Assembly (NCBI RefSeq): GCF_051535235.1
Contig: NZ_JBPPLZ010000002.1
Coordinates: 372,001 to 436,000, forward strand
From: Nitrobacter sp051535235
Lineage (GTDB): Bacteria > Pseudomonadota > Alphaproteobacteria > Rhizobiales > Xanthobacteraceae
Length of the DNA stretch: 64,000 nucleotides
Direction of reading: 5' to 3'
Under the pieces are notes generated by a model. That model was not told where the DNA came from. It searched no databases and saw only the letters and a program-made list of their open reading frames with translations. This document shows positions 55,502-64,000 of the stretch, in pieces. The translations under genes and the position numbers were made by a program. The stretch's first letter is position 1. Each line of letters starts with the position of its first letter.

Positions 55502-56848
55502 ATGAGCCGCAAGTATTTTGGAACCGACGGCATTCGCGGCCGCGCCAATGGCCTGATCACACCGGAACTGGCGATGAAGGTCGGGCAGGCGGCCGGGCTG
55601 GTGTTCCAGCGCGGCGAGTACCGTCACCGCGTCGTGATCGGAAAAGACACCCGACTTTCCGGCTACATGATCGAGTATGCGCTGGTTGCCGGCTTCACCT
55701 CGGTCGGTATGGACGTACTGCTGCTCGGCCCGATGCCGACTCCCGCGGTGGCGATGCTGACCAAGTCGATGCGCGCCGACCTCGGCGTCATGATCTCCGC
55801 CTCCCACAACCTGTTCGAGGACAACGGGATCAAGATGTTCGGGCCTCGGGGCTTCAAGCTGTCCGACGAAGTCGAAAAGAAGATCGAACAGTTGCTCGAC
55901 GAAAACCTCGACAGGAAACTGGCCGAGAGCGCAAGCCTTGGCCGGGCTCGCCGCATCGACGGCGTGCACGATCGTTACATCGAATTCGCCAAGCGCACGC
56001 TGCCGCGCGAACTCAGCCTCGACGGGTTACGGGTGGTGATCGATTGCGCCAATGGCGCCGCCTACAAGGTGGTGCCGGAGGCGTTGTGGGAACTGGGCGC
56101 GGACGTCATTCCGATCGGTGTCGAGCCCGACGGCTTCAACATCAACAAGGAATGCGGCTCCACCGCGCCGGAAGCGCTGTGCCGCAAGGTCCGCGAGATG
56201 CGCGGCGACATCGGTATCGCGCTCGACGGTGACGCCGACCGCGTCATCATTGTCGACGAGCGCGGCCATGTGGTCGACGGCGATCAGCTTCTCGCCGTGA
56301 TCGCGCAAAGCTGGAAGGAAGACGGTCGGCTTACCAAGCCCGGCATCGTCGCCACCGTGATGTCGAATTTGGGTCTTGAGCGTTTCCTTGAAGGGCACGA
56401 GCTGTCGCTGGTGCGGACGCCGGTGGGCGATCGCTATGTGCTCGAGCAGATGCTGAAGCACGGCTACAATCTGGGCGGCGAGCAGTCCGGCCACATCATC
56501 CTGTCGGATTATGCGACCACGGGAGACGGCTTCGTGTCCGCGCTTCAGGTGCTCGCCGTGGTGCAGAAATTCGGCCGTCCTGTCTCGGAAGTCTGTCACA
56601 GGTTCGAGCCGCTGCCGCAGATCCTGAAGAACTTCCGTTATCGCAGCGGCAAGCCGCTGGATCGGGCCGAGGTCAAGTCGGCGATCACCGCGGGCGAGAA
56701 GCGCCTCAATGGCCACGGCCGCCTGCTGGTTCGTTCCTCCGGAACCGAACCGGTCATCCGCGTAATGGGCGAGGGCGACGACCGTGTGCTGGTCGAAGAG
56801 GTCGTTGACACCATCGTTTCGGCACTGGGCGGCCCAGCCGCGGCGTGA
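55502..56848 (+). CDS. glmM: Phosphoglucosamine mutase
   Basis: The 448-residue enzyme converts glucosamine 6-phosphate to glucosamine 1-phosphate for UDP-GlcNAc, peptidoglycan and LPS. The phosphoserine is Ser101 in MISASHN, the metal loop is DGDADR, and the C-terminal phosphate site is RSSGTEPVIRVM. MSRKYFGTDGIRGRAN is the usual N-terminus. A G-rich GGGGGGTAGG precedes the ATG at 55502. It is probably a single-gene unit or begins a short operon. Confidence 0.96.
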   Translation: MSRKYFGTDGIRGRANGLITPELAMKVGQAAGLVFQRGEYRHRVVIGKDTRLSGYMIEYALVAGFTSVGMDVLLLGPMPTPAVAMLTKSMRADLGVMISASHNLFEDNGIKMFGPRGFKLSDEVEKKIEQLLDENLDRKLAESASLGRARRIDGVHDRYIEFAKRTLPRELSLDGLRVVIDCANGAAYKVVPEALWELGADVIPIGVEPDGFNINKECGSTAPEALCRKVREMRGDIGIALDGDADRVIIVDERGHVVDGDQLLAVIAQSWKEDGRLTKPGIVATVMSNLGLERFLEGHELSLVRTPVGDRYVLEQMLKHGYNLGGEQSGHIILSDYATTGDGFVSALQVLAVVQKFGRPVSEVCHRFEPLPQILKNFRYRSGKPLDRAEVKSAITAGEKRLNGHGRLLVRSSGTEPVIRVMGEGDDRVLVEEVVDTIVSALGGPAAA

Positions 56849-56980
56849 ATCCGCCGAAAGTCTGATCGCGGTTCCGCCGCGAACACTTGCCGGTGCAGCC
56901 CTGCTATAATTTATTGTCGCTGGTCGACGGGGCGTCTCGCGTCGTAACAGGCGGCGCTCGTAAACAATCCGGAATCTGTC

Positions 56981-58228
56981 GTGGACAAACCTGTCATCGC
57001 CTCCGAGGAAACACTGGTCGCGCCAGTCGTGGTTCCCGCGGCTCCCGAAAAAGCGGCCATTGGCCCTGCCTATCTCGTCCTCGGCGGCATCAGCTTCTCG
57101 CATTTTCTCAACGACACGATGCAGTCGCTGATTCCCTCGGTCTACCCGATCCTGAAGGAGAACTACGCGCTCGACTTCGCACAGATCGGCATGATCACGC
57201 TGGCATTCCAGGTGACCGCGTCGCTGCTGCAGCCCGTGGTCGGATATGTCACCGACAGGAAAGCGCAGCCTTTTTCGCTCGCCATCGGCATGGGCTCAAC
57301 TTTCGTCGGATTGCTGTTGCTGAGCGTGGCGCATGTCTACGGGATGATCCTGATTTCCGCAGGGCTCATCGGTCTGGGATCGGCGGTGTTCCATCCGGAG
57401 TCCGCGCGCATCGCGCGAATGGCGTCGGGCGGCCGCTACGGATTTGCGCAGTCGGTTTTTCAGGTCGGCGGGAATTTCGGCTCCGCGATGGGACCGGTGC
57501 TGGCGGCGCTGATCATCGTGCCGTTCGGGCAGCCGAGCATCGCGTGGTTCTCATCGATCGCCTTCGTCGCGATCGTTCTGCTGTTTCAGATCGGTCGCTG
57601 GTACAAGCCGCGGATTGCGCCGCGCCGCAGCGCCATGCAAGCTCGCTCGCCGGAGGCGCCGACGCCCGCACGAACCGCGGTCGCGCTGGCGATCCTGATC
57701 GTGCTGGTGTTCTCGAAATTCATCTACATGTCGAGTCTCACGAGTTACTACACCTTTTATCTCATCGAGAGATTTCACGTCTCGACGCAGACCTCGCAAC
57801 TGCTGCTGTTCGTGTTTCTCGCCGCGGTGGCTGTCGGCGTGTATTTCGGCGGCCCGCTCGGCGATCGCTTCGGACGACGCTATGTGATCTGGTTGTCTAT
57901 CCTCGGAGTGCTGCCGTTCACGCTGCTGCTGCCGTTTGCAAATCTTCCCGGCACCGTGGCGTTGACCGTGATCATCGGCCTCATCATCTCATCGGCGATG
58001 CCGGCGATCATCGTGTTCGCGCAGGAATTGATGCCGCATCGGCTCGGCATGATCTCGGGAATGTTCTTCGGTTTCGCGTTCGGCGCCGCGGGAATCGGCG
58101 CAGCGATCCTCGGCGAGGTCGCGGACGCGAAGGGGATCGAGTTCGTCTATCGAACCTGCGCGTTCCTGCCCGCGATCGGCCTGCTTGCGATGTTCCTGCC
58201 GAAGATGCCGAGAACCCATCACGGCTGA
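56981..58228 (+). CDS. MFS transporter of the fosmidomycin-resistance (Fsr) type
   Basis: The 415-residue transporter has about twelve membrane segments. An N-terminal hydrophilic lead of about 30 residues is followed by SFSHFLNDTMQSLIPSVYPI, then FAQIGMITLAFQVTASLLQP and the A-like loop GYVTDRKAQPF. This matches the Fsr branch. Export of fosmidomycin-like or other small acids is inferred from homology. It starts at GTG at 56981. Confidence 0.88.
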   Translation: MDKPVIASEETLVAPVVVPAAPEKAAIGPAYLVLGGISFSHFLNDTMQSLIPSVYPILKENYALDFAQIGMITLAFQVTASLLQPVVGYVTDRKAQPFSLAIGMGSTFVGLLLLSVAHVYGMILISAGLIGLGSAVFHPESARIARMASGGRYGFAQSVFQVGGNFGSAMGPVLAALIIVPFGQPSIAWFSSIAFVAIVLLFQIGRWYKPRIAPRRSAMQARSPEAPTPARTAVALAILIVLVFSKFIYMSSLTSYYTFYLIERFHVSTQTSQLLLFVFLAAVAVGVYFGGPLGDRFGRRYVIWLSILGVLPFTLLLPFANLPGTVALTVIIGLIISSAMPAIIVFAQELMPHRLGMISGMFFGFAFGAAGIGAAILGEVADAKGIEFVYRTCAFLPAIGLLAMFLPKMPRTHHG

Positions 58229-58439
58229 TCGCCGCCGCGGGGCTTTTGTCAACGAACTGTTAGCAGGTGTGGCAGCACCGCGGCATTTGCGCCGCCGATT
58301 TTTAATCCAGCGTGAAAATGCTCACCGAATATCAACCTTAAAAATTAGGGTTAAGCGGCGCTTAAGCATTTGGTGTCATCGTCCGTCCGATTTCGGGAGT
58401 GGGGCCTTCGCCGCCTCACCGGACAAAGGGACGAAGCTG

Positions 58440-59291
58440 ATGCGTAGAGTTAGATTTCTCCTTGCCGCGGGAGCGGCATCACTGTTGTCATCGGCCGCCT
58501 TCGCCGCCGACATGCCTCTCGCGCCCCCGCCGTATTCCCCGCCGCCGGCCGCGGATTTCGGCGGCTGGTATCTGCGGGGCGATATCGGATTCAGCAATCA
58601 GCATGTGAAGAACATCGCGATGGCGGATGGTCGCAACGCTCAACTGCTGTCGCTGAACGAGACCACCGCTTTCGATGCCGCCGGCATCTACGGCGTCGGC
58701 GTCGGCTATCAGTTCAACAACTGGTTCCGTGGCGACATCACCGGCCAGTATCGTGGCAATTCGAATTTCAAGGGCACTGATCTGGTGACCTTTCCGGCTG
58801 GCGGCGGCGTCATCGGAAACGGCATCAACAACTATAACGCCACCAAGTCGGAATGGCTGGTGATGGCCAACGGCTATGTCGATCTCGGCACCTGGTGGTG
58901 CGTCACGCCGTTCATCGGCGCCGGCGCCGGCATGGCACGCGTGACCATCGCGAATTATACCGATACCGGTTCGGTCGACAATAACGGAGTCGGCCCTGGC
59001 ACGTTCCCGAGCTATGCGAGCGCGCCGTCCGCCTCGAAGTGGAATTTCGCGTGGGCAGCGCACGCCGGTCTGGCTTACCATGTCAACCCCGGCCTCACGC
59101 TTGAACTGGCCTACAGCTACGTCAATCTCGGTTCAGGAACGACGGGCCCCGTGTCTGATTACCAGGGGTTCACGCGGGGCGTTCCGATGCAGTTCCATGA
59201 CATCACCTCGCATGACGTGAAGCTAGGCGTGCGTTGGGATCTCGATAGCCCGCCGGTCTATGCGCCGCCGCCGTTGATCACCAAGGGCTGA
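58440..59291 (+). CDS. Outer membrane beta-barrel protein (Omp25/RopB-like)
   Basis: The 283-residue protein has a signal peptide of about 23 residues (ending SSAAFA) and a mature start of ADMPLAPPPYSPPPAAD, typical of rhizobial Omp25/RopB-like proteins. Amphipathic strands follow (FGGWYLRGDIGFS, YGVGVGYQFNNWFRGDITGQ). The C-terminus ends PPPLITKG rather than an aromatic residue, an odd extension after the last strand. A terminator follows. Confidence 0.88.
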   Translation: MRRVRFLLAAGAASLLSSAAFAADMPLAPPPYSPPPAADFGGWYLRGDIGFSNQHVKNIAMADGRNAQLLSLNETTAFDAAGIYGVGVGYQFNNWFRGDITGQYRGNSNFKGTDLVTFPAGGGVIGNGINNYNATKSEWLVMANGYVDLGTWWCVTPFIGAGAGMARVTIANYTDTGSVDNNGVGPGTFPSYASAPSASKWNFAWAAHAGLAYHVNPGLTLELAYSYVNLGSGTTGPVSDYQGFTRGVPMQFHDITSHDVKLGVRWDLDSPPVYAPPPLITKG

Positions 59292-59315
59292 GACTACTCT
59301 CCCTTAATACTTCTT

Positions 59316-59347
59316 AACGGCGCGGACGTTGTCCGCGCCGTTTTGTT
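59316..59347 (+). terminator. Intrinsic terminator after the first barrel gene
   Basis: AACGGCGCGGAC and GTCCGCGCCGTT pair around a short loop and end in TTTTGTTT, about 25 bp after the stop. Confidence 0.85.
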
Positions 59348-59463
59348 TGCGGATGTGCGATCGACAACGCGTCAAATATGCGTCCACGGCGTCGCGCGAC
59401 AACGATTGATTAAGGTTAACAGGCGATGATTGCGTCAACCAAGCGGCGGCGATGGAGTTTGCA

Positions 59464-60300
59464 ATGCGTCGATTTCTAGTGGCGGCAGTCATCTTCGGGA
59501 CGGCGCAGGGCGCATACGCAGCCGACATGCCCGACCTTCCGGTTCTGCGCGGATCGCTGCCGGAGGGGCTCAGCACCGTTCGCACGGTATGGCAGGGCTA
59601 TTACATCGGCGGGCAGGCGGGGTACGGATCTGCCGACATGGATTTCAGTCGCGCCAATTCCGGGCAGACCGCGCGGCTGCTCGAGAACACCGTGATCCAG
59701 AACGGCATGCAGGTGTCACAGTGGCCGATCGGTATCGGTAAATCGTCGCAACAAAATGAAGCCTTCGGCGGCTTCGTGGGTTACAACAGCCAATGGGATG
59801 ATGTCGTCATCGGTGTCGAAGCCAGCTACATGCATGGCAGGTTTTTCGGCAGCCAGTCTGCCACGGTTAGCCGCGTCTCCGGCGCTGCTCTTAGCGACAA
59901 TAATTTCCACGCCGTCGATGTGACGTCGACGGCGTCGCAGGAAATCACCGACATGGGGACGTTGCGGGCCAGAGCGGGTTACATCGTGGGCAGCTTCCTG
60001 CCTTATATGTTCGGCGGTGTCGCGCTGGGCAATGCCGACATCGTCCGCGCGGTGACCATCACGGACTCGTGGGGGCCGACGCAGGCCGATGCGGTTGCAC
60101 CAGGTGCTGCGACTGCAACGCTCTCCGCCGACACCACGCAACACAATCATCTGCTCGTCGGCTATAGCGCCGGTGTCGGCGTCGACGTGGCGCTGGTGGC
60201 CGGGTTGTTCCTGCGAGCGGAGTGGGAGTACGCACGGTTCACGGGTGTGGTCGACACCAGCATCAACACGGTGCGCGCCGGCGTTGGCTACAAGTTCTGA
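59464..60300 (+). CDS. Second outer membrane beta-barrel protein (Omp25/RopB-like)
   Basis: The 278-residue protein has a signal peptide ending GAYA, a mature start of ADMPDLP, and strands such as WQGYYIGGQAGYGSADMDFS and GGFVGYNSQWDDVVIGVEAS. It ends in VRAGVGYKF, with the C-terminal Phe that signals barrel assembly. The ATG at 59464 has GGAG 8 nt upstream. It is a divergent neighbour paralogue of the upstream barrel. Confidence 0.9.
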   Translation: MRRFLVAAVIFGTAQGAYAADMPDLPVLRGSLPEGLSTVRTVWQGYYIGGQAGYGSADMDFSRANSGQTARLLENTVIQNGMQVSQWPIGIGKSSQQNEAFGGFVGYNSQWDDVVIGVEASYMHGRFFGSQSATVSRVSGAALSDNNFHAVDVTSTASQEITDMGTLRARAGYIVGSFLPYMFGGVALGNADIVRAVTITDSWGPTQADAVAPGAATATLSADTTQHNHLLVGYSAGVGVDVALVAGLFLRAEWEYARFTGVVDTSINTVRAGVGYKF

Positions 60301-60503
60301 TCGCGAACGGCGTATGAAAGCGCTTCGATCTCGCCTTCGAAGCGAGGCCTGCGCGGCTCTTTCGATGGGCGAGCGCATCGGCAGTACGTTTCCATCCGGC
60401 ATGTTCCCTTCATTCTCGGATCGTTGGGCTGTTTTCCGGGTGACGGAACCGGAACGGTGGTGAATGCCGCTCGTTGATTCCATCCCTAGAGATGGAGCAA
60501 CGC

Positions 60504-60878
60504 ATGCAATCCCGACTGACTTTCTCCGCAGTTGTCGCTGCAACCGTCATCAGTTTGCTTGCATTGAGCGCTTATGGCGCGGGTATTGGTGGCCCGGGTG
60601 CGACCGGAGGCGGATCCGCAGGCATGCCGAGCGCGGGCTCGGTGAATAATCAGAACTCGGGTTCGACTGGTATCCAGTCGGCGCCCGGCGGTTCCTCGAC
60701 GACCGCCACGGGCACCGGTTTGAACGGATCGCCGGGCACGACCGGCACAGGAACTGGAAATCAGTCTGGCGTTCCTAACACCTCCGCGCCCGGGCACATC
60801 GGTGCCGGTGCGTCGCCGAGCGGTCTGCCCGGCGATGATCCCAACGCGCCGGGATATCCCGGCCGCGTCGGTAACTAG
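60504..60878 (+). CDS. Gly/Ser/Thr-rich exported protein
   Basis: The 124-residue protein has a signal peptide (about 1-26) and a low-complexity mature part rich in Gly, Ser, Thr and Asn, ending GLPGDDPNAPGYPGRVGN. GGAG lies 6 nt before the ATG at 60504. It is probably a disordered periplasmic or surface protein. Family and role are not recognised. Confidence 0.75.
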   Translation: MQSRLTFSAVVAATVISLLALSAYGAGIGGPGATGGGSAGMPSAGSVNNQNSGSTGIQSAPGGSSTTATGTGLNGSPGTTGTGTGNQSGVPNTSAPGHIGAGASPSGLPGDDPNAPGYPGRVGN

Positions 60879-60903
60879 CGCATTGATGATCGGGTACGCG
60901 ATC

Positions 60904-60931
60904 GACGCTGTAGGTCGGACGCTGTAGGTCG
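60904..60931. repeat. Perfect 14-bp tandem duplication
   Basis: GACGCTGTAGGTCG occurs twice head to tail after the Gly-rich gene. No function is apparent. Confidence 0.8.
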
Positions 60932-61054
60932 TGGGGTCATGATGAAGCCGGACGCGCCGGGGGGACGCCACTCCGCTCGCCTCGCACACGCTCGTGGCGT
61001 TCCTTCCCATGACGGCCAGGGAGCCGTCTGGCGCGACCGTCGGCCGGAATATCC

Positions 61055-61083
61055 TTGACGAAAGCGAGTGATTCCCATATCCC
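61055..61083 (+). promoter_or_regulatory. Candidate serC promoter
   Basis: TTGACG and TATCCC are separated by 17 bp, about 55 bp before serC. The -10 is weak. Confidence 0.35.
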
Positions 61084-61096
61084 CAGCGGCGGGACA

Positions 61097-61134
61097 CCTC
61101 CCCCCAACGGGAGGCTTGCTATCTGGAAGGATAG
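61097..61134 (+). ncRNA. Structured leader of serC with ribosome-site hairpin
   Basis: Two adjacent hairpins end 3 nt before the serC ATG. The first is CCTCCC/GGGAGG (61097-61114). The second is CTATC/GATAG (61119-61134), and its loop and 3-prime arm hold the AAGGA ribosome site. This position fits the alphaproteobacterial serC leader motif described by comparative genomics. The match to that motif is from memory and unverified. Confidence 0.55.
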
Positions 61135-61137
61135 ATC

Positions 61138-62310
61138 ATGACCGTTGCGAAGCCCGCTTCGCGGCCGACTGTGCCGCATTTCTCTTCCGGCCCCTGCGCC
61201 AAGCGTCCCGGCTGGACCCCCCAAAATCTCAAGGACGCAGCCCTCGGCCGTTCGCATCGCGCGAAGATCGGCAAGACCAGGCTCAAGCTCGCGATCGACC
61301 TGACTCGCGAGGTTCTGGAAATTCCATCCGACTACAAGGTCGGCATCGTGCCGGCGTCGGATACCGGCGCGGTGGAGATGGCGCTGTGGTCGCTGCTCGG
61401 CGCGCGACCCGTCACCATGATCGCATGGGAATCCTTCGGCGAAGGCTGGGTCACCGATGTCGTCAAGCAGTTGAAGCTCAAGGACGTCACGACGCTGAAG
61501 GCGGGCTATGGCGAACTGCCTGATCTCTCCAGGGTCGATCAAGCCTCCGATATCGTTTTCACCTGGAACGGCACCACCTCTGGCGTGCGCGTGCCGAACG
61601 CCGACTGGATCAGCGCTTCGCGCGAAGGTCTCACGATCTGCGACGCGACTTCGGCTGCATTCGCCCAGCCGCTCGATTGGGCCAAGCTCGATGTCGTGAC
61701 CTTCTCCTGGCAGAAGGCGCTGGGCGGCGAGGGCGCGCACGGCATGCTGATCCTCAGCCCGCGCGCTGTGGCGCGGCTTGAAAGCTACACACCGCCATGG
61801 CCGATGCCGAAAATCTTCCGCATCACCAAGGGCGGCAAGCTCATCCAGGGGATCTTCGAGGGCGAGACGATCAACACGCCATCGATGCTGTGCGTTGAAG
61901 ATTATCTCGACGCGCTGAATTGGGCGAAGTCGGTCGGTGGTCTCAATGGCATGATCGCGCGCGCGGACGCCAATGCCAAAGTGATCGCCGACTGGATAGC
62001 GAAAACGCCATGGATCGATTTTCTGGCGAAGGATCCGGCGATCCGCTCCAACACCTCGGTATGTCTCAAATTCACAGATCCCGCGATCACGTCGTTGCCG
62101 GCGGATGCGCAATCCGACTTCGTCAAGAAACTCGTCGCCGCTGTCGAGAAAGAGGGCGCAGGCTACGATTTCGCCTACTACCGCGATGCGCCGCCGGGCC
62201 TGCGCATCTGGTGCGGCGCCACGGTTGAGGCGAACGACGTTGCATTGCTGACGCGGTGGATCGACTGGGCCTTTGCCGAGACCAAGGCCTCGCTCGCAAA
62301 GGCGGCGTAG
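61138..62310 (+). CDS. serC: Phosphoserine aminotransferase
   Basis: The 390-residue PLP enzyme converts 3-phosphohydroxypyruvate to phosphoserine. The PLP lysine is Lys193 in FSWQKALGGEGAHGM. PHFSSGPCAKRPGW and WNGTTSGVRVPNADWI are typical. It is the first gene of the serCA pair. Its ribosome site lies inside a hairpin. The stop is 165 bp before serA. Confidence 0.95.
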   Translation: MTVAKPASRPTVPHFSSGPCAKRPGWTPQNLKDAALGRSHRAKIGKTRLKLAIDLTREVLEIPSDYKVGIVPASDTGAVEMALWSLLGARPVTMIAWESFGEGWVTDVVKQLKLKDVTTLKAGYGELPDLSRVDQASDIVFTWNGTTSGVRVPNADWISASREGLTICDATSAAFAQPLDWAKLDVVTFSWQKALGGEGAHGMLILSPRAVARLESYTPPWPMPKIFRITKGGKLIQGIFEGETINTPSMLCVEDYLDALNWAKSVGGLNGMIARADANAKVIADWIAKTPWIDFLAKDPAIRSNTSVCLKFTDPAITSLPADAQSDFVKKLVAAVEKEGAGYDFAYYRDAPPGLRIWCGATVEANDVALLTRWIDWAFAETKASLAKAA

Positions 62311-62314
62311 GTTT

Positions 62315-62464
62315 TTCACCCTCCCCTAGACGGGGAGGATGGCGCACCGCAGGTGCGGCGGGGTGGGGTCATCTTCCCCCAATCGCCTCACACGAAATTC
62401 ACATTGATCGCTTCACCCCACCCCGGCGCCGCGCGCCGACCCTCCCCCTTCAGGGGAGGGTGAA
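62315..62464. repeat. Nested inverted repeat filling the serC-serA gap
   Basis: TTCACCCTCCCC (62315-62326) pairs with GGGGAGGGTGAA (62453-62464), and GGGGTGGGG (62360-62368) pairs with CCCCACCCC (62415-62423). Each end also has its own CCCTCCCC/GGGGAGG hairpin. The right end lies just before the serA AAGGA site. Confidence 0.8.
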
Positions 62465-62475
62465 GGACAACACCC

Positions 62476-64000
62476 ATGACCAAACCCAAGGTTCTCATTT
62501 CCGACGCATTGTCTCCGGCTGCCGTGCAGATCTTCAAGGATCGCGGCATCGAGGTCGATTTCCAGCCCGCGCTCGGCAAGGACAAAGAGAAGCTCGCCGA
62601 GATCATCGGCAACTATGATGGCCTCGCCATCCGTTCGGCCACCAAGGCGACCGCGAAGATTCTCGCCAACGCAAAAAAACTGAAGGTGATCGGCCGTGCC
62701 GGCATCGGCGTCGACAACGTCGAGATTCCGGCGGCGACGGCCAGGGGCGTCATCGTGATGAACACGCCGTTCGGCAATTCGATCACGACCGCCGAACATG
62801 CGATCACCCTGATGCTGGCGCTGGCGCGCGAGATTCCCGCCGCCGATGCCTCGACCCAGGCCGGCAAGTGGGAAAAGAACCGTTTCATGGGCGTCGAGAT
62901 CACCGGCAAGGTTCTCGGCATCATCGGCTGCGGCAATATCGGCTCGATCGTCGCCGATCGCGCGCTCGGCCTGAAGATGAAAGTGATCGCGTTCGATCCG
63001 TTTCTGTCGCTGGAGCGTGCCAAGGACCTCGGCGTGGAGAAGGTCGAACTCGACGATCTGTTCAAGCGCGCCGACTTCATCACGCTGCACACGCCACTCA
63101 CCGACAAGACCCGTAACATCATCGACGCTGCCGCCATCGCCAGGATGAAGAAAGGCGTGCGTATCATCAACTGCGCGCGCGGCGGTCTGGTGGACGAGCA
63201 GGCGCTGGTCGATGCGCTCAATGCCAAGCAGGTCGCAGGTGCGGCGTTCGACGTGTTCGTCGAGGAACCGGCCACCAAGAATGTGCTGTTCGGTCATCCC
63301 AACGTGATCTGCACGCCGCATCTCGGCGCCTCCACCACGGAAGCGCAGGAGAACGTCGCGCTGCAGGTCGCCGAGCAGATGTCGGACTATCTGCTCACCG
63401 GTGCGATCGCCAATGCCATCAACTTCCCCTCGATCACGGCGGAAGAGGCCCCGAAGCTGAAGCCATTCGTCGAGCTTGCGGAAAAGCTCGGCTCGTTCGC
63501 GGGCCAGCTCACGGAGAGCGGAATTTCCAAGGTGACCATCACCTATGAGGGGCAGGTCGCCGAAATGAAGATCAAGGCGCTGACTTCGGCGGCGCTGTCG
63601 GGCCTGCTGCGGCCGATGCTGGGCGATATCAACGTGGTGTCCGCTCCCGTCGTCGCCAAGGAGCGCGGCATGGTAGTGGACGAGGTGGTGCGCGCCGCGC
63701 AGAGCGACTACGAAAGTGTCATCACGGTGACGGTCGCCACCGAACAGCAGGAACGTTCGGTATCCGGCACGGTCTATGCCGACGGCAAGCCACGCCTTGT
63801 CGATGTCAAGGGCATCCGCGTCGATGCCGAGTTTGGCAAGTCGATGATCTACGTCACCAACGAGGACAAGCCCGGCTTCATCGGCAAGTTCGCCTCGCTG
63901 CTCGGCGACGCAGGCGTTAACATCGCAACGTTCAATCTCGGTCGTCACAGCCAGGGCGGTGACGCCATCGCGCTGGTCGAGGTCGACGGCAACGTGCCGG
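62476..64000 (+). CDS. serA: D-3-phosphoglycerate dehydrogenase, 3-prime end cut by window edge
   Basis: The visible 508 residues carry the NAD fold GCGNIGS (151-157) and catalytic Arg235 (NCARGGLVDE), Glu264 and His282 (PHLGAST). An intervening domain and the start of the C-terminal ACT domain (YVTNEDKPGFIGKFASLLGD) follow, so this is the long form. It makes 3-phosphohydroxypyruvate for SerC. AAGGA lies 9 nt before the ATG. The last few residues lie beyond the window. Confidence 0.95.
   Translation, partial: MTKPKVLISDALSPAAVQIFKDRGIEVDFQPALGKDKEKLAEIIGNYDGLAIRSATKATAKILANAKKLKVIGRAGIGVDNVEIPAATARGVIVMNTPFGNSITTAEHAITLMLALAREIPAADASTQAGKWEKNRFMGVEITGKVLGIIGCGNIGSIVADRALGLKMKVIAFDPFLSLERAKDLGVEKVELDDLFKRADFITLHTPLTDKTRNIIDAAAIARMKKGVRIINCARGGLVDEQALVDALNAKQVAGAAFDVFVEEPATKNVLFGHPNVICTPHLGASTTEAQENVALQVAEQMSDYLLTGAIANAINFPSITAEEAPKLKPFVELAEKLGSFAGQLTESGISKVTITYEGQVAEMKIKALTSAALSGLLRPMLGDINVVSAPVVAKERGMVVDEVVRAAQSDYESVITVTVATEQQERSVSGTVYADGKPRLVDVKGIRVDAEFGKSMIYVTNEDKPGFIGKFASLLGDAGVNIATFNLGRHSQGGDAIALVEVDGNVP

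Overview
The window is GC-rich chromosomal DNA of an alphaproteobacterium, most likely a Bradyrhizobium-type member of the Nitrobacteraceae. The evidence is the glpRDSTPQUV glycerol locus, a short-chain-acyl-CoA regulator next to isocitrate lyase, DUF992, DUF4170, DUF3422 and DUF2478 proteins, Omp25/RopB-like porins that start with AADMP after the signal peptide, and dispersed GCGTTTTC...GAAAACGC palindromes. It looks like ordinary backbone with short operons. I see no rRNA, tRNA, CRISPR array, transposase or prophage.

Layout. 1-9.6 kb: a NACHT/AAA-like ATPase cut by the left edge, a gene-poor stretch, DUF2478, a nitronate monooxygenase, DUF3422, slyX-trhO, a CsbD-like stress protein and a chemoreceptor. 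10.1-15.0 kb: an RND efflux pump (lipoprotein adaptor plus permease) with its own TetR regulator. 15.4-21.5 kb: a fatty acid beta-oxidation operon (FadE-like dehydrogenase, thiolase, FadJ-like bifunctional enzyme, acyl-CoA thioesterase). 22.1-30.9 kb: glpR and the glpDSTPQUV operon for glycerol uptake and oxidation. 31.9-33.8 kb: a SoxCD-type molybdoenzyme and cytochrome pair without the other sox genes. 35.3-38.5 kb: a RamB/ScfR-type regulator divergent from aceA. 38.7-45.9 kb: scattered metabolic and envelope genes (PQQ sugar dehydrogenase, GST, DUF2029 transferase, aspartate aminotransferase, two tandem DUF992 proteins). 46.0-55.3 kb: an EF-G2-like GTPase, a decayed XRE regulator before a SulP transporter, aroE, feoAB, lldD and a small charged protein. 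55.5-64.0 kb: glmM, an Fsr-like MFS pump, two outer membrane barrels, a Gly-rich exported protein, then serC with a structured leader and serA, which runs off the right edge.

Functional links. Beta-oxidation yields acetyl-CoA that needs the glyoxylate enzyme aceA, so the fad operon and the scfR-aceA pair belong to one carbon regime. GlpD converts glycerol 3-phosphate to dihydroxyacetone phosphate, but glpK is not in this window. The serCA pair makes serine from 3-phosphoglycerate.

The most unusual observations are these. The GlpS/GlpT ATPase pair appears asymmetric: GlpS lacks the H-loop histidine and GlpT lacks the LSGGQ signature, so one composite ATP site is canonical and the other is degenerate. 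An XRE regulator gene before sulP is broken by several frameshifts but keeps a perfect 12-bp-arm palindrome upstream. The EF-G2-like protein has Ser in place of the catalytic His after its G3 motif. The serC start region carries a hairpin over the ribosome binding site. The serC-serA gap is filled by a nested inverted repeat of about 150 bp.
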